From: Pogona vitticeps
Lineage: Eukaryota > Chordata > Lepidosauria > Squamata > Agamidae
Direction of reading: 5' to 3'
DNA: 64,000 nucleotides
Assembly: GCF_051106095.1 (NCBI RefSeq)
Contig: NC_135787.1
Span: 170,833,001 to 170,897,000 of the forward strand
The position numbers and the translations under genes are program-made. This document shows, piece by piece, positions 22,080 through 34,800 of the stretch. Numbering within the stretch: the first letter of the stretch is position 1; each line of letters begins with the position of its first letter. The notes under the pieces are model-generated. The model was not told where the DNA came from. It did not search any database and saw only the letters and a list, made by a program, of their open reading frames with translations.

Positions 22080-22560
22080 GAAGCCCACCCTGAAAAACAG
22101 ATGGCACTAATATTTTTGATGCATAGAAGGCCTTTGACAATATGAACTGGAATTTTTTGCTGACGCAGTTACAATTCATGGAAGCTGGAGAGAAGTTTAT
22201 AGCAGAAATTAAACCAATATATTCTAGACAAGAAGCAAGAATCAAAGTGAACGAAGAGCTGAAAGAGACAATCCAAATTGAAAAAGACACAAGGCAAGGA
22301 TGCCCGCTGTCCCCCCTACTTTTTATTCTCATGTTGGAAGTCCTGAACCAACAAATCAGAGAGGATAAGCAAATCAAAATTTTAAAGGTTGAAGGAGAAG
22401 ATTTCAAAATTCAAGCCTATTCTATTGATTTAGTAATAATCTTGGAAGAACCTATGATGTCAATGGAAACATTAGTAGACACAATAACTGAATATGGATG
22501 TATGTCATATGTATACCTGGATGAAATCTGCACCAATTTAAGTAGAATAGGTTAGATTAA
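22080..22560 (+). mobile_element. L1 LINE fragment (reverse transcriptase)
   Basis: The plus strand encodes L1-type RT: a KAFD-like start, then TRQGCPLSPLLF at about 22300, then the region of the catalytic YADD, here reading YSID. The catalytic motif is therefore lost. Both ends are truncated. Confidence 0.8.
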
Positions 22561-23960
22561 TATTATGTTAAAGAGTATAAGACAAGATGAAATGATTGGA
22601 ACATATTGTAATAAATCACTCTGGTTGCAATGGATAGAAAAGTAGAAAAATACAATTAAAATGTATTAAAAATAATTGTTACATTTATAATAATGATTAT
22701 ATGTGTCAGTTCTGAGTTTTTGTGTTCCTATCTAGGGATTTCTAGATATACCGTCAAGTACCAAGAAGTGGTTTACTTTCCCTTTCTTATGGGGATGTGT
22801 TGAGACACAGATTGGCTTCGTGGTGAATCTAACCCTTCATTTCTGGTTTCTGAGTGCTCACTGAATGATCCAGCAGCTTACCTAATAATTGCACACTGTC
22901 ATATACATCCCCACAACTTTTCTCAGTTTTCTAGGTCTACAGTACTCAGAGGTGCTTTATCCTCCCCACCCTGCATTGAGAGCAGGAAAAAAGATGCCAA
23001 AATTTACATAGGAAAGAGCAGGGAAGGTCTACCAGATATCTTCTCCTTCTCATTGCCAATTCCTTGAGGCATTTGGATTATTTGTGGCTCCAAGCAATAT
23101 AGAGAACTTGTTGAAAAACAGCCCTGATAACTGCTTTGTGTTGGTGAGATGTGGTTAACTGCTAAAAAAAATCAGCTTCTCTAATGTCCCCGTTTGGTTC
23201 TCTTTGTGAATGATACTGAGCACAAGAGGGAACCCTGTAAACCATCTTGACTGTTGTCCTAGGTGTTGTCAATATTCACCCTGCCCTTTGTGATGTAAAA
23301 TTTGCCATCCTTTTCTGCTGGCAAGAAAGGCAAAATATTGTTCAGAAATAATGAGCCATTTCCTGGTGTTCTGAATTGTAGATACGGAAGCCTCATATCC
23401 TACATTCATAAAACAGAGGGCTTTTGTGAAGAATAAAATTTTAAAATCAAAGTTTCAATAGAGAGAAACTATATAGGAATGCCAACAGAAACTTCCCACA
23501 TGTACAATTACCTAGTGCTAGATGATCCCTGAAGATACTCACATGATCTCTATGATGGCGGCTGGGGAAGGGCAGCAGCAGGAAGAGCTGGGATGTGGCT
23601 GGAATCCCTCTATGCCAAGTTCTGTTGAAAGGCTGTTTGGACTTATTGTCTTTGTGAAACGAAAGTGTATGTGTGAGTGCAACCCATACAACAAAGAAAC
23701 ATATACATCCTTTAACCACTCAGTTAAACTAATGTTGCCATTCCTTCGTCACAGAATACGGACTATACAATTTTCTTCCAATTTCCAAAGCTTTGCTCTA
23801 CAATCCATCTTTTGAAATAAAAAAAGAAAAAAGGAATTAGCAAACGTTGGTACTTGAAACCTAGCTCAAAATCATTCATACTATGTAAAAGATAAACAGT
23901 GAAAAAAGATAAGGTGATTAACTGATTTGAAATGCGGTATTGGTGATGAGCCGTATAGCT
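22561..23960. other. Intergenic stretch with no recognised gene
   Basis: Short unrelated open frames only. No splice-consistent protein and no clear repeat were found. Confidence 0.4.
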
Positions 23961-24152
23961 TAGGGGTCCCCAACCTCTTGTCTGTGGCCTAGGCAGAACC
24001 AGGCTGCTCACACAGATCTCCTGGCTCCCTGCGAGAGCTCCCTCCACGCATTTGCTTGAGCACAACATGCCCCTGCAAGCACAACATCCCCCCAATGAAG
24101 TGTGTCACCCCCCCGGACCGGTCCACGGTTGGGAAAAGGTTGGGGACCACTG
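23961..24152. mobile_element. Short hAT-type non-autonomous element
   Basis: The termini are TAGGGGTCCCCAACC and its near-complement GGTTGGGGACCACTG. Flanking 8-mers are GTATAGCT and TTATAAGT, five of eight matching, as for an aged hAT target duplication. The interior includes GGACCGGTCC near the right end. There is no coding part. Confidence 0.65.
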
Positions 24153-24414
24153 TTATAAGTAACACAGATCAGAAAAAAGGCAAAGAAGTGGGTTCTTAAT
24201 CAAGTGAAGTCCAAACTCACACTAGAACAGAAATGAATAACTTGAGGCTATCCTACCACACACATATAATGTGAACAGAGAACCTAACAGGAAAGTCCGT
24301 ATTGCTGGGAAAAATTGGGGGTGGGGGCAGCAGGAAAAGAGAAAGACCTAACATGATTGGTTGACTCAACCAAAGAATCCACAGCTGTTATTTTCCAAGG
24401 CCTGAGCAGCAATA

Positions 24415-24845
24415 CAGTGGTGCCTTGCTTAACGGGCGCCCCATTTAACGACGAATCCGCATAGCGATTAAGTTTTTGTGATCGTTTTTGTGATCGCATT
24501 GTAATGTTTTTAATGGGAAAATATCGCTTTGCGATGATCGGTAAGCTGTTTCACTTACTGATTTTCGCATAACGATGATTTCCCAATAGCTGATCGGCGG
24601 TTCCAAAATGGCTGCTGGGTAAAAAAATGGCTGCCCGCTGTGTTTTCGCCCGGATTCCTCGCTTACTGGGCAGCGAAAATGGCGGCCGTATGGAGGATTT
24701 TCGCTTAAAGGTGAGTTTTTTGCTGACAGGAACGCATTAAACGGCTTTTAATGTATTCCTATGGGCTTTTTTCCCGCATAGCGACGAATCTGCATAGCGA
24801 CGATTTTTGCTGCACGGATTATCGTCGCTATGTGGGGCACCACTG
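24415..24845. mobile_element. TA-flanked inverted-repeat element (Tc1/mariner-like MITE), copy 1
   Basis: The termini are CAGTGGTGCC and GGCACCACTG, flanked by TA on both sides (24413-24414, 24846-24847). It is 431 bp with an interior rich in CGATCG-like and GCGATT motifs and no coding part. The TA duplication suggests Tc1/mariner mobilisation. Confidence 0.75.
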
Positions 24846-25625
24846 TATTGTCCTTTCTTACTACAAAGGACAATATTGCTGGATCCAGAAGGGGAGGTAG
24901 TAGGAAGAGAGAACCTGACAGGAGATGCTCTTGGTTTGCAAGATCATAGCAGAGATGTTGATTTGGGAGGCCATTAACTCATATAGCTACTACACATAAG
25001 AACCAATGGATTTTTTTTGAATCGTGATGCAGTTGAATAATGACAAAATGAGTAGGAGACATGGACAGGAGACTATGACAGGATATAGGCACTAAAGCTC
25101 TGCTAACATCAAGCAAGACCATCCCCAGCCACAAAGCAGAAAATAGTAATATCAAAGATATAGAAGTAAATTTCTCAATATTTGCTCGATATTTTCTCTT
25201 TATATAGTTTTAAATTATTTTCAATATCTATTTCATTTTTGTTTTTACATACCAATTACTAATCTTTTTGCATCTCTATTTTTAAAGCCAGGCACAGAAT
25301 CACCTTCCAAGCATGGTTCTTATTAGCCTGTTTGACTAGGAAGGAGATTTAAAAACAAAAAAACAAAACAAAATCCCATAAAATTAGCTGACTCCTCTAG
25401 TTTGTCCTGATGGACAGGCTCTAAAGTTAAGATTGCACTTGAGCTAGAGCTGATTTTCCCTTCAAAAATTTATGTGAACAGTTTGGTCTAAGAATTTCCT
25501 TAGTGAATGTTTACCTGAAGATCCAAGGCAAAATCTTTTAGTCCACTTGCTTCCTTTAAAGCAAAGCTGTTTTAGTCTTGAAAGGGACCAATCTTTTCAG
25601 CCTGTTTCTGTGAACTTGTTAAATA

Positions 25626-26058
25626 CAGTGGTGCCTCACTTTACGATTGCCCCGTTTAACGATGAAACCGCGTAACAATAAACTTTTTGCGATCGCTTTT
25701 GCGATCACAAAACGATGTTTCCTATGGGGAAATTTCACTTTGCGATGATCAGTTCCCTGCTTCAGGAACAGATTCTTCGCAAAACGATGATTTTCCAACA
25801 GCTGATCGGCGGTTTCAAAATGGCCACCGGGTAAACAAAATGCCCCCCCGCTGTTTTCTGGGATAGATTCCTCGCTGCACAGGCAGAGAAAATGGCCACC
25901 CTATGGAGGATCTTCACTGAACAGTGAGTTTACAGCCCTTTGGAACGCATTAAACGGGTTTTAATGCATTTCAATGGTTTTTTTTCTTTTCGCATTACGT
26001 TTTCGTTCTACAGCGATTTCGCTGGAACGAATTAACGTCGTAATGCGAGGCACCACTG
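25626..26058. mobile_element. TA-flanked inverted-repeat element, copy 2
   Basis: It has the same termini and TA flanks as the copy at 24415 and is 433 bp. The interiors align throughout with scattered differences. Confidence 0.75.
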
Positions 26059-26060
26059 TA

Positions 26061-27838
26061 TGTTCTTCCCATGCCTATGAATGTAGGCAATGCTTCATTT
26101 CATTTTCAGGAAAAAATTAAGTGACTTTTATTTATAATTATTATTTAAAATAACAATGACCATGTGTGACTAGCTCCTCTTGCCCAGGCTTGCCAATTTC
26201 AAAGGAAGCTTTCTTTTCAAGGCTTTACTCCAGCTATTATACCATACAAGACCAAGCGGAGTGGTTCAAGAGTAAACATCTTCTCTTTATTTACAACGTA
26301 ACATTTTTTAAGGGAAAAAAGATTTCAACATAAGCTGTTCTTCAGTTACATTGCCACTTGCCAAGTCAACGGTCACATTGCAATGACTCCCCACTACCAC
26401 CCGTCTAGCACCTCCTCCTTCAGACCCACCTGGATAGGCTGGCTACCTCTCAATGCCACCATTGCTACTAGCAGCATCTGTGGGGAGCTAGCCTTTGTTG
26501 CAAATTTGGGTTTCTATTTTTGATTTTTTAGTCTTTTGGGAATATATGTATTTCCTTACAATTACTGTACCTTGAAACATTTACCTCAGGAAATGCTTTA
26601 AAACTGATCCTGTCACTTCTTTCAGTGACCACTATGTTTCTTCAGTGTCTATTTCCCCGAATTTAATTCTTCCAGTATCTTCCAATAATTCTTAACTCTG
26701 CTGAGTTAGAATTTCAAGCCACCAGGTCTATAAATCCACATAGGATTGGCCCAAGACCACTTCAGGAGCTCCAAAAGCTTCCCCTTTTGGAGGGGAAGCT
26801 CCTCTACCCAGTCTCTAAATCATCTGCTTTGGATTTTTCTCAGACTTCTCCTGATTCTTGATTTGAAATCAAGTGCTAACTCACACCATGGAAAGAACTA
26901 TGATGTTTTACGTTCTAGATTTCTGCAGCTAGAGAAAAGATGCTTAGAACGCAGCATATTTTACAAACACATAAGTGCTAGTCCATCTGTACACATGCTG
27001 GAAGACAAGAGGGAGAAACCAGAACATTTGATGGCTGGTTCACCCAATGAAGCAGCATGACGCCAGCCCCACAGCAAGCAAATATCAAGCAAAGTTTTTC
27101 AGCTAACACTACTTGTGTGTGTCATCAACTATTAAAACATGCATTATTAAGAGAATCAAAGAACAATGTCTTTTTTTTCCTCTTCATATGATCCTCCAGA
27201 ACTGCTGCTATAGCGAGATTCGAGCCTCTGATGTTGACGGTTCAGATTCTTATTGAATCCACTGTAGATATCTAGATGCACACAGCTGAAGATACAAAGA
27301 GAGTGATGTTAGAAATATTGCCTTTATATAACTGTTTACCATTTCTTTTTGTCGCTCAGAAGGGAAACGCTCTATGATGGCTTGTTATAATTAAATTGAT
27401 TGCTTAGAAACCTGGCTTTGACTTCTCGTTAGGCGGTGACAAACTTAAACCATGGAACATCTCATATACTTTGGAAAAACCTGCTAAATTACCATGAAGT
27501 GAAAAGTGACATGTCCCAAAATAAATGTATTTATAAAATCATTAATGCCATTTTAAAACCCATTCCCTGAGCTTACATTTCTATAATATCAATCTACCAT
27601 CCCTTCATTTGTCTAACAAAACTAGTTCATACTGAGACCTTTCTTTGGTGACAACCTGAGTTCATCAGTTTGTTTCAGCTGCAAGGCTTTTATCTGCTGT
27701 TCGCCAAATACTGTAGGCGTGCATCAGCCTTTCCCAAATGGCAAGCGTGAACACTTAACTGCACTTAATAACATAATTACAAACCAGCGGGCATTTCCAG
27801 GTACTCTTCATTTGTTTGTTACATTTGCTTATTTTACT
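26061..27838. other. Intergenic stretch upstream of APPL2
   Basis: No gene recognised. The open frame at 26746-27060 has no known motif. Confidence 0.4.
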
Positions 27839-27960
27839 TCTTTGTCGAGGGAGCTCAAGGTGGCGCGTACTGAGCTCTCCTCTTTCTCTCTATCACCAAA
27901 ACAACCCTGCGAGGTAGGGACCAAGCCGAGGGACCAGGTCCAAGGCGCTGGCTTGGGATT
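27839..27960. repeat. LINE/SINE-derived fragment at the edge of the APPL2 promoter
   Basis: Contains GAGCTCAAGGTGGCG and AACAACCCTGCGAGGTAGG-like text, a block common to reptile and mammalian dispersed repeats. It lies directly upstream of the CpG island. Confidence 0.4.
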
Positions 27961-28620
27961 CTGGGAACGGCGGTCCAAAAGTGACACTTCCACGCGCCGG
28001 ACGCCCAGTGCTGACAGAAGGATCGGGGGCCTTGAGCAGGATCCTTCTGCCCGGCAGTGTTTTTGGGTGTCGGGATCCGCCACTTCGTTTCTTTCGCCCG
28101 GTGTCAACCATCGCGGCCGCGGGCAAACCTTTTCCACGCGTCGCAACGAAGAGTTAAGGGAAGGCAGGAAGGTTCGCTTTTGCGCAGCGCCACACTTCCG
28201 GCTGCTCGCACCCACTCATTGCCCGACTTCCTCCCAGGAACAGGAATCCGGAGGAGCGGGGGTCGTTGGGCGAAGCGGCTACTTGCGGACTGGCCCGGAG
28301 ACGCCGCAGGCAGCCGCGGCCGCCACAACCGGTTTTACCTTCCTGGGCGCTGACGGGGCGGCGACGGTTCCGCCTTGGCCGGAGGCCCGACGACGCGCGG
28401 CGCCCGATCGGCTGCTGAGCCGGCCCCCCCACCGCCGCCGCCGCCGCCTAGGACGTGTCACCGGGAAGCCACGCTTGGCCGCTGCCCTTCAGGCTCCCGC
28501 GGCGCAATTGATCCGGCCTGAATTATTCACGATCGCCTCTCCAGCGGCCAAGCAATGCCCGTCGTCGACAAACTGCGCCTGGAAGAGGCTCTGCAGGATA
28601 GCCCGCAGGTAACCCGGGAG
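27900..28620 (+). promoter_or_regulatory. APPL2: CpG-island promoter and 5' UTR of APPL2
   Basis: CpG density rises sharply from about 27900 and falls after exon 1. No TATA box is seen. Candidate sites are an ETS-type ACTTCCGG (28194-28201) and an NRF1-like TGCGCAGCGC (28181-28190). A GCC repeat lies at about 28431-28448, probably in the 5' UTR. The transcription start cannot be placed from sequence. The long open frame across this island is a by-product of GC-rich sequence. Confidence 0.75.
28555..28608 (+). CDS. APPL2: APPL2 exon 1
   Basis: 18 codons from the start ATG. The first helix of BAR begins here. Donor GTAACC, phase 0. Confidence 0.95.
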
Positions 28621-28723
28621 AGGGGGAGGGAAGGGTAGGCTAGGTGTGCTGTACATCTTTTCCAGCCCGTCTCGGAGACGGTGATGGCGTAGCCCAAGCA
28701 AAAATTAATTAATTGATTAATTG

Positions 28724-28821
<98 letters not shown>

Positions 28822-31800
28822 TGATGGTGATGGTGATGGTGATGGTGATGGTGATGGTGATGGTGATGGTGATGGTGATGGTGACGATAATAACAATAAC
28901 AACAACAACAACAACAATAATAATAGATGTGCAAATGGGAAAAATATCTGCACCATCGGTAGGAGGGACTCGATGGGACGGGGACGCTGGATAAGGAGGA
29001 AGGATAGCAGTACTACCGGAATAAGCCATTATTTAGGAAACAGGTGCCCGCCTTGGGTAACGTGTTCATATATTTTTTAAAAAATGGATGTGGTTTATGG
29101 AACCGCCGCAACGGACCTGTGAGCTAAGTGATGGGTTTGTTGTTGTTTTTTAAAAAAGGGATTTGCAGGCAGATACAGTAAAGGGGTTCTTGCTCTGAAG
29201 GGGATGATGTGCTACCTTTTTTTAAAAAAATCAATAGTAATAGAAAGGTGTTTCTTCCCCCACCCGCCTCCCAGAGCATCAGTGAATCCAAATGAAAGGT
29301 AGCCATTATGGTTCAGGGTTTACTAGGTGAAAAAGAGAGAGCCTTATCTTTTAGAATAAAGAATACTATGAAGTAATATTAAAACTAATAAAAAGGTTAC
29401 AAAGAAATAAGCATACTTTAGAATTTATTAAGACTTCTCATGGGGCTGGTCCTTAAGGAGGGGAGCAAAACACAACCCTGTGGCTCAGCCAAATGAAAAA
29501 TAAAACCCTTATCTGTACAAACTGTAAGGCAATGTTTTTTTTTTAAAAAAGTCAGGCCATATAAAAGAGAAGAAAATTTCTGATGGCAAAAAAAATTGCA
29601 GTCAGCCCATCTTGTGAAAAGATACAATCTTCACATCTGTTGCTGGAAGCATGGTACAAATTTTCTTGTTTTACTGTTATGATATAAGGAGAGCATGGAA
29701 GGTTTAGGACAATGGTCCCTATGCTTAGCCCTTTGGAAATAGTAATAAGTTTGAGGAGAGAAGGTGTAGACAGGAAGTAGGTTAATCATTATAATTGTGA
29801 GAGGCTCCACCAGGACAAATTTAGGTCACTTTTAATGGGAGGTGTACACCTTAAAATCTAGGGAGAAGGAAGAGAAAGTGATATTTGTTTCATATTCTGT
29901 TCTTAACGTCCGCTCTAGATGGATACATTCAAAACATCTCACAAACAGAACAAGTCTTAGAAGGATGGACTATGTAATTTAAGATGAAATAAATGGCTGT
30001 GGCTCATTAAGATCCATAAGGCTTTCTTCCAAGATTTGTGCAGTTTTGGGACACTGATGTCTGTTTTCTCAGAGGCTGTTTTTTTTTTAAACCCACTTTA
30101 ATGGTTAGAATAAAAGTCTTTGAAAAAAGAGTTATTGGTACCAAACAAATCTTTCGCCTATCCCCACCTCCTATTCTTTGCTGTTGATTTTGGATCTTTC
30201 CCAAGCAGAGGCCGCACTGTAAATGGACTTTTCGATTCAGTGGAAAACATGCAGGCATCATGTGACTCATCTAAATGGATGATGGGGCTTAATGAGCTTG
30301 GCTGCTGGTTTGTGTAGCAAGCGGAGGAGACCAGAGGCTGCAAAGTACATTTTTAAAAAGCCTCATAGCCTGTAGTTCTTGTCTTTTTTAATGGAACTCC
30401 AAGTGTTGTGGGGTACAATTGCTGAACTTAAAGGATAGTAATTTGTAGCGTACAAGTTTTGCTGTTATTAGAATGTCTTTTAAAAATTACTGGGTTTTTT
30501 TCTGAGATTAGTTCTAGGATAGGTTATGGATAATAACTTTCAGAATCTTCCAGCAAATATAACTGCTTGAAAATATCCTTTCCAGGCTCTGGGAACTGCA
30601 CATGGTTTAAAAGCCATTTTCCAGTCTGGAAGAAACTAAGATTCAATGGTAGAATTCAGACACGCAGCTTCTGAAGCTCTAGAAGTGTTAGTTCTCCCAG
30701 AAACAAACAAAAAGATTTACTACTTTGGTGTATAAACAGGCACAGAAACCTGGAAGATGTCTTAGTTTTAAAACAGTGTTTAGTTGGAGATTTAGCTTGC
30801 TCACATGCTCCAAGAATTTGGAATGTTCTATCCAGAAAAACCTGAAAACCTTACATTACATAAGGGATAGTGTTTATGTTGATTTCCTCCTGGGGACAAT
30901 GTTACACATTTGTTTTTATTGATCAAAGCCTTCATGATCCACAGGCTTAATTATAGTTTCAGTGATGTAGGTTTAGGATCCTCCAGGAGCAAAATACAGA
31001 AGAAAGATTTCTTCCTCCCTTTTAAAAGTTTTGTGTTGAGGGAAGGCTCTTAGTGTGTTGAACTGAATTTGTTATTTCTAGCAGTTATAAACTGCAATCA
31101 AACATCAAAATATTCAAAGTACAGTATTATTGTTCCTTTGTTGTTGCTCTTGGGTAGCTCTTGCCCTTGAAGGGGGAGACCCAGCCTCTCAGGTATCTCC
31201 AGCATTAGATAAGAGCACAAAAGGAGATGAGTTGCAGACATCCTTGGAGAGGCTGAGCATCCTCTCATGCCTTCTCATGAACCCCTGAAACAGAAGGAGG
31301 ACTACGCCACCTCTAGAGCTGGCATAGTTTCCTCTTTCATTGGCATTCATGAGAGAGAAGCCTTTTAAGCATCCGGAAATAAACTCTGGGAAAAAAATGC
31401 TATTTGTTCTCGAGGGCTTTGAATAAGGTGGCACTCTTACCCTGGGATCTCCCTGTCCTGATGGTAGGATTTCTCTGCTCCACTACTATCTTTAAGCAGA
31501 CAAATTTCCTTGAAGGGAAAAGGACATAACTTTTGACTGAACAGATGTAGAATTGAATTGTGATTTTTCATTGATTCTGGTGGTAAAGCAAGGACATGCT
31601 TAACTTTCTCACAGATTTCAGTGGGATTTAAATACTTTCACTTTGTGTGGATCATGTTCACTGTATTTAGGCTTTGATTTGAGAATGAAGTACCTTCATT
31701 GCTTTGCTGTCTACAGAACTAGTTATGTCCTTCTACAGAGTAACATCCTACATAAGTTGCCTGATGATCCATGGTTCTATCTCCAAACAGAGCAAATTAA

Positions 31801-34800
31801 CAAATCAACTCACAACAATATAGTGACATATTTTAAGGTCTAATTTTCATCCTTCATATTCCTTTCCCAACATTACTGTATTTTTTTCTGTAAAATGTGA
31901 CTTTCTTACAAATATATATATTTTTAAAAAGTGTATGGAAGGAGAAATCCCATTAATCTAAATTCAGTTTGGAGTAATACTCTCCACTGTTTTTCGAAGC
32001 ATGCTTATTTGGAACAACTTAAGTCTACAGTGGTGCCTCGCTTAGCGATCGCTCCGTTGAGTGACGAAATTGCTTAGCGACTAACTGCAATTGCAAAAGC
32101 GATCGCTTTGCGATGGTCCCTATGGGGTTTTTTCGCTTTGTGATGATCACGGGGAAGCGAGGCACCACTGTATATGACTTACTACCAAATAACTGTATTA
32201 AGTATTTGTGTGTGATTAAACCTTTGTCCACCTGCTGGTATTTGTAGGTGATACATATAATATTCCAGCACTAGGGTTATGCCATTCCTTGGTCTGTTTT
32301 TTTTTGTTCGGTTTTATTTATTTTGATTCCTACTCTCTTAATTTTCCAAGAATTCCCCAGACAGAATTCTGGGAGTTTCTGCTCACAGATGCACACCTAT
32401 ATTTCACTCACCTCAAATAGACACAGTTTTCCAGGCTGTCTCAGACCTGCTTCTTGTACAAAAAAAAAGGAAACCGCCCCAATGCTTCCTTGGAGGCGTA
32501 GGTCTTTGAGGTAGGTAGCTGTTGTTCTTTGTGGTCTAATGGGCAACAGGATTACACCTTCAACAAAAACCTAGGCCTCCCTGGAAGAATTTGGGCAGAT
32601 TCCTTTCTGTACAGGAAGTAGGCCTGAGACAACCTGGAAAAATAAGGCCTTTTCCAGGTGAGTGAAATGTTTGTACACATGTGTCTGTGGGCAGGAATTT
32701 CAAAATTCTGCCTGGGGAATTCTTGGAAAATTCTGGGGATTGGCATCCAAAAATATCGAACAGCACCCCCGTATCCCTGTCCAACATGTCTTAAGGAACC
32801 AGATTGGATAGAGTTAGTGTAATTTATTACTTAGATTTGCCACACTTGCTGACAGAGAGGAAAAAACCCACTAATTAACTGAGCAACACTATGTTGTTAT
32901 TTTGCTGAATGAAACTTGAAGTTTTCCTCCTATTTGAAGAGCTACCCTGTCCACGTTCCGTTTAAAGATTTCGTTTTTTAAAAAATAATAAACACATAAG
33001 GAGAAAAGTAAACAGAAGCCTTGAAATTTGCCCAGCCACGGTGATCACATAGATCAGCTGTTGATTGTTCTCTCCAATATGGCAATGTGTTGCTTTTCTA
33101 TTTAAGTCATTTTGTCTAAAGTCACACCTGTACAGATATGGAGTATCACAAGCAGATTGTAACCGTCATCTGGTGAGAGGGAGGAAGGGAAGAAAGAGAG
33201 AGATGGTTAAATGATTATCCTTAGGGATTCCCCACTCTCATATTGGGAGGACCATTTTTCTCAGACTACAACAGAGGACCCGATTTAACTCCTTATTTAT
33301 GCTGTTCTGATCTCATAATCATCAGTCCCTTTTTAACATGATGTTTTAATTTGGCCCTGAATCTGACCCAGAAAGTGAATCTTAATCATTACTGGATTTA
33401 CTAATTTCTTTACTAACCCCTAAACTTCCTTTTCATATGATTCAGATCATCCTTGTTACAGGCATTTCCCTTGTGATTAATTCATCAATTATATAACATT
33501 TGAATGCTGTGGATTTCTTCTCAGCTTATCAGCCTGACTAAAGAGTACAGGACACAGTGTGTGCCCCATACTTTCTGTCAAGCTCTGGCCTCTGGTAGTG
33601 TGCATAGAGGAGGAAAGGAAGGAAAAGATGGACTTCCCTTTTGTTTGGGTGCAAATATGTTGAAAGCCAGCAAGGTGTAATAGTTGAAATGTTGGACTAG
33701 AACCGGCGAGAAGCTAGTTAACTCTGTGCAGCTGAAAAACTTAACTGTGTGATTTTGGACCTGTCACGTTTGCTTAGTTTACATTAGAGGGCTGTTTTAA
33801 GGATAAAGCAGGACATAACTGCCTGTAGTACATATTCTGCTCCCTGCAGGAAGGGTGGTATATATGCAGTCAATTAACACTTTATTATAGCTGACACAAG
33901 ATCATGACTCACCTATGCTCAGTTGGTCAGCCCATTGCCCTGATAATACCGGATTCCAAACCTTAAATCAGTCCTCTAACTCAGAGCGTTGTCATTCTAT
34001 AACTTGGTTATGGAGTTATGATAACAACTTTATTACCAGATGTTTTGTCCCACATAACATAGTCCAGATCTTTGGGGAAATCTGTCTTGTACTGTCTCCT
34101 GTGGGATGGAACATAGCAGAGTGATGCAAGAGATGGTGTTCTTCTTGGTAGTATCATGTCTTTGGAATGCCCTCCTCCCAGAAGTACACCTGGCTCCAGC
34201 CTTACTATCATTTTAGAAACTGGCTGAGACTTTCATTCACTCATGAGTTGAAAACTGTTTGGCTCTGGTGTGCATTAAGTAATTGCTGATCAGAATTTTG
34301 CAGACAGCCAAGTCCTGTTCAGGTACTGTATTAGGGTCCTAGTTTTATTGAGCACATGAAAAGAAGAATATCTCGAAGGACGCATGTCTGAAGAGGAAAG
34401 ATCTAGTTTGTATGTGGGTTTTCCATAGGAGCAAGAGCCCCAGAAAGCCATTCAGCTTCACTGGACAGTTCCACATTCTAATTCATCCACACAGCATTAA
34501 TAATTTTATGCACCCTGGTTTATGCTATTTGTTATTCTGAGGCTGAATAAGAGAACCTGTTTGGGCTGTACAGTACTACAATGAACAGAACTGCTCACTA
34601 TACTTTGATTACAGCTTTGTAATAGAGACATCTCACTGAATGTCTTTTGTTTCAGTGAATTTCAGTGAACCGCTATTGCCATTTAAACTCAGGGCTTCAA
34701 ATAAATGAAATGATGTAGTATTGTAACACTAGAGGTACTGCTGCTTAATGTATAGTTTATGCTAAATGTTTGTTTTGAATGTGTACAGTTCTCCTCCCTA

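Noticed and set aside
27719-28612. 297-codon open frame covering the APPL2 promoter and exon 1
   Set aside because: It lies in a CpG island where stops are rare by composition, has no known domain and overlaps the real APPL2 start in another frame.
28709-29080. Long poly-Asn, poly-Ile and poly-Leu frames on both strands
   Set aside because: They are translations of the AAT/GATGGT microsatellite.
32323-32746. Similar peptides on opposite strands, suggesting a gene pair
   Set aside because: They are mirror translations of the two arms of a fold-back DNA element.
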